In this document: piece after piece, positions 1 to 4,900 of the stretch
Position numbering within the stretch: position 1 is the stretch's first letter
Layout: the number at the start of each line of letters is the position of its first letter
Origin: Gammaproteobacteria bacterium
GTDB lineage: Bacteria > Pseudomonadota > Gammaproteobacteria > Enterobacterales > Alteromonadaceae
DNA: 5,564 nucleotides
NCBI GenBank assembly: GCA_027484495.1
Contig: JAIXSW010000225.1
Coordinates: 1 to 5,564, forward strand
Direction: 5' to 3'
Position numbers and translations under genes: made by a program
The notes under the pieces: generated by a model
The model's database searches: none
Seen by the model: the letters and a program-made list of their open reading frames with translations, nothing else
Told to the model about the DNA's origin: nothing

Positions 1-1
1 C

Positions 2-262
2 AGCAGTCTGATAGATGCCGACGAGTCATATGATCAGTATTCCCGCGCGACCTTGGTGTTTGCCAAACTCAGAGCCGAACTCGGCGATGCGGTGATCATT
101 GCCGCGCTGCGTCAGCTCTGGCAACAACACCGGTATCCATTACTGCCGGCGAGTTCGATGGATTTTGTCCGGGCGCTGCGGGCACAAAGCCCGGCCATCG
201 CGCAGCCATTGATCGATCAACTACTGCTCGGGACTGATGTCCGGCCGTTGTTGGCAGAGTAA
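2..262 (+). CDS. C-terminal fragment of a probable M1-like metallopeptidase (5' end outside window)
   Basis: The frame is open from the left edge to a TAA at 260-262, giving 86 residues of a longer protein. A TTG at 53 is an internal codon, not a credible start, because coding sequence continues upstream of it. The fragment is helical in character and reads SYDQYSRATLVFAKLRAELG, then a second helix around ALRQLWQQHRY, a proline turn, SSMDFVRALRAQSP and a final LIDQLL helix. This order (Y-x(2)-Y/K-x-ALV, an LG-D/E-x-A/V segment, a P-x-(A/T)-S-x-D-F segment, then a closing helix) resembles the C-terminal end of M1-family aminopeptidases, including those fused to ABC-2 permeases. The zinc-binding HExxH-E site would lie upstream and is not visible, so activity cannot be judged. 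The family assignment is recognition by eye and moderate at best; another helical-repeat protein is possible. It is followed on the same strand by the serine hydrolase gene and may be in an operon with it. Confidence 0.5.
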   Translation, partial: SSLIDADESYDQYSRATLVFAKLRAELGDAVIIAALRQLWQQHRYPLLPASSMDFVRALRAQSPAIAQPLIDQLLLGTDVRPLLAE

Positions 263-333
263 TCAATCCAGAATTTTAGCGGCGGATCGCAACTTTGGGC
301 CAACGCCAACACAACTCATGTTGTTTTCACAAA

Positions 334-341
334 GAAGGAAG
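334..341 (+). promoter_or_regulatory. Ribosome binding site of the serine hydrolase gene
   Basis: GAAGGAAG contains AGGA at 336-339, seven bases before the ATG at 347, which is good Shine-Dalgarno spacing. It fixes the start. The frame is open all the way back to the upstream TAA at 260-262, but that stretch has no in-frame ATG, GTG or TTG. The rest of the 263-346 gap shows no convincing -35/-10 pair. A weak 5-bp hairpin (ACAAC/GTTGT, 311-324) followed by TTT is too unstable to call a terminator. Confidence 0.75.
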
Positions 342-346
342 CGGAT

Positions 347-1843
347 ATGGATCGACATCTATTGGTGCGACTGGTTGTTGCTGGACTTGCCTGTCCTGCA
401 ATTGCTGGCTTCCCGCTCAACGCAGCGCCGGCTCAGCCCGGCACCGCATGTTTTGTCGCGGACCAGGCGTTACCACGCCAGCAGCAGCTGGTACAAAACA
501 TGTTGCCCAGCGTGGTATTTGCCCATCAGAGTCTGCCGGCGAATATCGCAACACGCATGCGCTGGCACAAAGTGCCCGCATTGTCGGTCGCGGCGATCCA
601 CAAAGGAAAACTGGACTGGACTGGCGCCTGGGGTGAGTTGAAGATCGGTGGTGCAGCTGTCAATTGTCGCAGTCTGTTTCAGGCTGGCTCGCTGGCGAAA
701 CCTGTTACTTTGTTGGCCGCGTTGCGGATGAAACAAGCTGGTCTGATTGATTTCGACCGCAACATTGAACAGTATCTCAAGTCCTATCATTTGCCAGCCG
801 GGCGCCAAACCGATACGCAACCGGTGACGTTGCGGAACTTGTTCGCCCATACCGCCGGCATCACACCTGGCGGTTATGCCGGTTACGCGCAACAGCAACC
901 GCTGCCCACTGATCAGCAAACCGTTCGCGCCGAATCCCCCGGTAATGCGCGCAAGGTTGAAGTGCTGATAACACCAGGCACACAACTGGCGTACTCCGGT
1001 GGCGGCTACACTGTGGCTGAGATCGCGCTGCAAGACCAGCTGCAACAACCATTCGAGCAGCTGATGCGCCAATGGCTGATAATTCCTGCAGGCATGAAGC
1101 AGGCAGATTTTACCCAGCCGTTGCCGAGCGCCAACCACACTAGCGCCGCATCGGGCTATCGGGCCGATGGCAGCGCCGTACCCGGTGGTTGGCACAATCA
1201 TCCCGAACAAGCCGCTGCTGGTTTATGGGCAACACCGAGCGACCTGGCGATATTTTTGCTTGAGATCCATAAAGGCTATCGGGGGGAAAGTAAGATTTTC
1301 AGCCAGGCCAGTATCCGTGAGCTGCTGGCCAGGCCAGTGGATGGCCACGCCTATGGTTTTCGCCTCAATGGCGCGGGTGATCAGATGTTTATCACCCATT
1401 ACGGCGGTACTGTTGGCTACCGTGCCGGTATGACAATCAACCTGAGCACGGGCGACGGTGCCGTCTTTATGAGCAACTCCGATAACGGCTCCGCGCTTGG
1501 CCACGAATTCCTCAACGCGATGTCCCGCGTCTACCATTGGCCCGAGTTCCGCGAGGAGCAGGTCAGGCGCAAAGCGCTGCCGGCCGAAGCTCTGCAATCA
1601 TTAACCGGGCAATATGTATTTACCCGGCCACAAGCAAAAGTATCAGTCGTCTATGAAAACCAGGCATTAACGCTGCTATTTCCGAATGGGGATCGGTATG
1701 CCATGACACCAATCGAGGGGGCGCCATTTGAATTTATCCACGCCGCGACGGCGGTGCGCATTAGTTTTGCAGGCGATGGGACGGATTTGCGGCTTAGCCT
1801 ATACGGCCAGACCGGAAGACGAATGACGACAACGATGCCATAG
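347..1843 (+). CDS. Exported serine hydrolase, beta-lactamase/DD-peptidase fold, with C-terminal DUF3471-like domain
   Basis: This is a 498-residue member of the beta-lactamase-related serine hydrolases (PF00144: class C beta-lactamases, DD-peptidases and esterases). Residues 1-20 form a signal peptide (basic DRH...R, hydrophobic LVVAGLACPAIA) with likely cleavage after A18-I19-A20, so the enzyme should act in the periplasm or outside. Cys16 lacks a proper lipobox (GLAC, with Gly at -3), so a lipoprotein is unlikely. The nucleophile motif is S115-L-A-K118 inside FQAGSLAKP. The conserved LFAHTAGI block follows at 165-171. The second motif is Y216-S-G in YSGGGY, where class C enzymes have Y-x-N. 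The KTG position is occupied by H351-Y-G-G (HYGGTVGY), a common H-x-G variant of this family. Residues about 405-498 look like the small beta domain (DUF3471-like) often attached to these hydrolases. The mature chain has two cysteines only, C35 and C107. The substrate cannot be deduced: peptidase, esterase or amidase activity are all possible, and true beta-lactamase activity is less likely. It follows the upstream gene fragment by 84 bases on the same strand. Confidence 0.9.
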   Translation: MDRHLLVRLVVAGLACPAIAGFPLNAAPAQPGTACFVADQALPRQQQLVQNMLPSVVFAHQSLPANIATRMRWHKVPALSVAAIHKGKLDWTGAWGELKIGGAAVNCRSLFQAGSLAKPVTLLAALRMKQAGLIDFDRNIEQYLKSYHLPAGRQTDTQPVTLRNLFAHTAGITPGGYAGYAQQQPLPTDQQTVRAESPGNARKVEVLITPGTQLAYSGGGYTVAEIALQDQLQQPFEQLMRQWLIIPAGMKQADFTQPLPSANHTSAASGYRADGSAVPGGWHNHPEQAAAGLWATPSDLAIFLLEIHKGYRGESKIFSQASIRELLARPVDGHAYGFRLNGAGDQMFITHYGGTVGYRAGMTINLSTGDGAVFMSNSDNGSALGHEFLNAMSRVYHWPEFREEQVRRKALPAEALQSLTGQYVFTRPQAKVSVVYENQALTLLFPNGDRYAMTPIEGAPFEFIHAATAVRISFAGDGTDLRLSLYGQTGRRMTTTMP

Positions 1844-1903
1844 CCTGTCAGGCGTATGGACAGCTGTTTGCAGCACGGCGGCATAGTGGGGCAGAGCAAT
1901 GAC

Positions 1904-1915
1904 TGACGGCCGTCA
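1904..1915. repeat. 12-bp perfect palindrome in the convergent intergenic region
   Basis: TGACGGCCGTCA is a perfect dyad. It lies between the stop of the serine hydrolase gene and the terminator hairpin. As RNA it could form only a 4-bp stem with a GGCC loop, or alternatively ATGAC/GTCAT (1899-1903/1912-1916). It has no T-run, so it is not a good terminator. It could be a protein-binding dyad or chance. The remaining intergenic bases 1844-1958 hold nothing else I can support beyond a weak 5-bp stem CTGTC/GACAG at 1845-1863. Confidence 0.4.
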
Positions 1916-1958
1916 TCACCAAGCCGTGGCAAAGAACACGATTGGGCAAAGCGAAACA

Positions 1959-1986
1959 GGGGCGACGCAACTGCAGGCGTCGCCCC
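1959..1986. terminator. Bidirectional stem-loop terminator between convergent genes
   Basis: GGGGCGACGC (1959-1968) pairs perfectly with GCGTCGCCCC (1977-1986), giving a 10-bp GC-rich stem with an 8-base loop AACTGCAG. Read on the minus strand, it starts five bases after the TGA of the large gene and is followed by TGTTTCGCTTT, a modest U-rich tract. Read on the plus strand, it is followed by TTATATCATT and lies about 115 bases after the hydrolase stop. The position between two convergent stop codons fits a shared rho-independent terminator. The T-runs are imperfect, so efficiency is uncertain, and it may also serve as an mRNA 3'-end stabiliser. Confidence 0.75.
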
Positions 1987-1991
1987 TTATA

Positions 1992-4900
1992 TCATTGTGC
2001 TGCCGGCCTTGCGGCCTGCAGCAACACCCACCACTTCAGACCTGAAGTCTGAATCGGAATAAAGCTGAACTCCACAGCACAAGCCGTGGTAATGATGCCA
2101 GTCTCATAAGTGACATCGTCCAGCCATTGACCTGCCGGACAATTGCCGCTGACCAGCTTGCTAATGCGGAATCCTCTGGCTGCAGTTAATGTAAAACGCC
2201 CTTTCGCGCCTTCCATCACGGCAAGCGACCGCTGATTGACCTGACCGCCACTATTGTTACCGGCCACATTGGCGGCCACTGCTTGCGTCGGTTTAAACAC
2301 GGCCTGAACTTGCGACGGCCGACGCACATTTTGCAAGGTGCAGGACTGATTCCCACTACAACCACCTGTCCAGTGACTGAAAGCAAAACCGCTGGCGGCA
2401 GACGCCTGGCATTGGCTTTGTTGCCCATAAGCGACTGGGTTGGCAGAACAACTGACCGTACCGCTATTGACTGGACTCGCCGCACTGGTGATAGCGAACT
2501 CAGGCAGGGCTATGCCACTGACATAGACATCTAAGGTGTCAGGACCTTTGAGCTGTAATATGTACTCCTGATCTATATTCGGTGTAAACGTCAATTTTGC
2601 CGGCTGGTTACTGCCAAAATAATACTGCTCGTAAACCGCCTGCCATCCAAACTGAGTAGAACGACTGAATACTACAGCCGAGCCCGAACCATAAGAGCTT
2701 CCGCGATCGGAATGAACTTCAATACTGACACTTTGGCCGGCTTTAGCCTGAAAACTCAGGTACTCACCGCCATCAGGAACTGCATAGGTGCCACTGACTA
2801 ACTGGCGGGCCAAATCAAACGTATCAAACAGATCCCGCTGGTCATCATAAACACCGGCTTGCTGTCGCGGATGGTACAGACCCAGTTCAATCAAACTTTG
2901 GTTGCCGGAGCCTGAATACTGCAAATAATATGTCGCGGTTTCAGGTGCAATAAATAATCCGTCGGTCTGTATTTGCCGGCCTGCGCTGTCAAACCAACTG
3001 AAGTTATGCCTCAAAGAACCGCTTTGTTCGTATTGGGCAACTCTTGGCAGTAACTGTTCTCCAGCGGTCATCGGCACTGCCAGCCAAAATGGCTCTGATG
3101 TAGTTTTTCTTAGCAGTATTTTTTCATCTTTTGCTGGTAACACAACTGCTTGCTGCCTTGATGTCGCAGCAAAAATCTGTGCGGAATTGAGTTGATGGCG
3201 GTACTGCGGGAATAGTCCCAATACCAGTTCTGCATGATCAGGTCGGCCATTATTATCAGTGTCAGTACTGTTTGGCTTACTGCCAATCAAGATTTCATCC
3301 GCATCATTGAGCTGGTCGCCATCTTGATCCTGATTGAGGTTAAAACCTGTCGCCGTCAGCCGGATCGGACGAGTCGTATAAACTTCCAGGTAATATGCAC
3401 CGCTATGGCGTAGTGTCCGCCGATACGAGCCAGAGGTCAGGGTAGTATTTTGTTGCTCCAAATAGTCAATGGTGAACACGCTATTTGCCGTATTTAACTT
3501 ATACAATACAACACTTACCCCATCCAACTGACTGCCATAAAGGGCTGCAATATCTAAATTCAGTTCAGCGCCGGCATCGGCGGTAAAAGCAAACTGCGCG
3601 CTACCTTTCCCGAGTGGAGCCCACGCGATTTGGCTGGCCTTTAAATCAGGCGCCTGCATCCGGCTTTTTTTCAGATGCTGATGGTTCAGTGATTGGCCCT
3701 GCGGACCAAACATCTGATACACACCAATATCGCCTTTGTATGTATCCTTTTTATTGGTGCCATGCAGCTCCAGCTTGTATTCGCCTGTTTCCAATGGAAT
3801 AAAATCTGCAGAATCATTAAAATCATATACATAGCGCCCGTCCGGACCTAGCAATACATGCGACGAATTGCTGGGCTCGGCAGTCATAAAAAATGTAACG
3901 GGCTGGCCCGCATTTAAGCTGAATTTGATAAATCGGGGGCCTTCGCTAAACCGGTAACTCAGTTGCTGATTAAAGGCTGGCAGTTGCAAGGCAGTTTCGA
4001 CTGTCTGATGGGCGATTAAGTCTGCATGACTTAATTCCACCGGAAATACGACCGGGCGTTGCTGTTTGAATGCATCACCATCATTGAGCCCATCATCATT
4101 GCTGTCCGCATCTTCCGGATCAGATCCCAGCGCAATCTCGAACTCAGTAGCCAGGCCATCTTGATCTGGATCTTGCTCCATTAAACCCGTCACACGGAAC
4201 TCGTAACGAGCCACATAATTGCCAGGTATTTGCATTGAGTACACACCAGTGCGGTACGGTAAAAGTTCATAACGTAAGGTGGGGTCAGACTCTGTGTGGA
4301 GTGCATTCACTGTGCCTTGGAAATTCTTGAAAGAAGGCCAAGGGAAGCCATCGGGTTTGTCGATTTCTAAAACAATTTTCTGGCCTTCTTTCGCATTAAA
4401 GCGGAAAGAGTTGTTCTCCCAGTTAATGAGTTCACTGCCAGTTTGCAAACGGCGAGACAACGGAAAGCTGTTATGTATCTGCCGGCTTTGATCTGTCACG
4501 TCGGGATTGGCAAAACTGCGGTAGACTCCAAAGTTATAACTGCCTTCAATTTTTACCCGCACATAATAACGCCCTGTAGTCTGAGCCTGAAAATGTTGGA
4601 ACTGTTGGTCATATACCAACCCGGTATCGTTAGTTTCAGCCGACAACTCTGCGTAGCTGGGAGCCAGACCAAACCAGTAAAACTGGGCAAGCCCTGAATA
4701 ACCGAGTGAAACGTATTCACCGGCCTTTAAATCGAAACTGAAATACGAAGTTACAGGTGTTGAAGAGTGCAGCTGTATATCGTTATCGGTATATGGAAGT
4801 GCGATAGCAGTGGCCGGGCTTTGTGCAGCAGCAAGTTGTGCGGCACCGAATTCGGCAGGATATATTCCTGGTAACAACGATTTTGCAGCAACGTTATCGG

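Noticed and set aside
251..279. TTGGCA at 251-256 with a TTTTAG at 17-base spacing as a promoter for the serine hydrolase gene.
   Set aside because: The -10 element matches the consensus at only three of six positions; not supportable without transcript data.
311..326. ACAAC-TCAT-GTTGT followed by TTT as a terminator of the upstream gene.
   Set aside because: The stem has only five pairs, mostly A-T, and the T-run is partly inside the stem; too weak to call.
260..346. Continuous reading frame from the upstream gene into the serine hydrolase, interrupted only by one TAA at 260-262, suggesting a broken fusion gene or stop readthrough.
   Set aside because: The second gene has its own Shine-Dalgarno site, ATG and clear signal peptide, and the first ends at a natural-looking domain end. 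Sharing a frame across 84 non-coding bases can be chance.
347..397. The serine hydrolase as a lipoprotein modified at Cys16.
   Set aside because: The residues before the Cys are G-L-A, without the Leu/Val/Ile needed at -3; an A-I-A signal peptidase I site follows at residues 18-20.
470..1210. A 246-codon open frame on the minus strand opposite the serine hydrolase.
   Set aside because: Its translation is low in recognisable structure, and it lies antisense to a gene with clear catalytic motifs; it is a by-product of GC-rich codon use.
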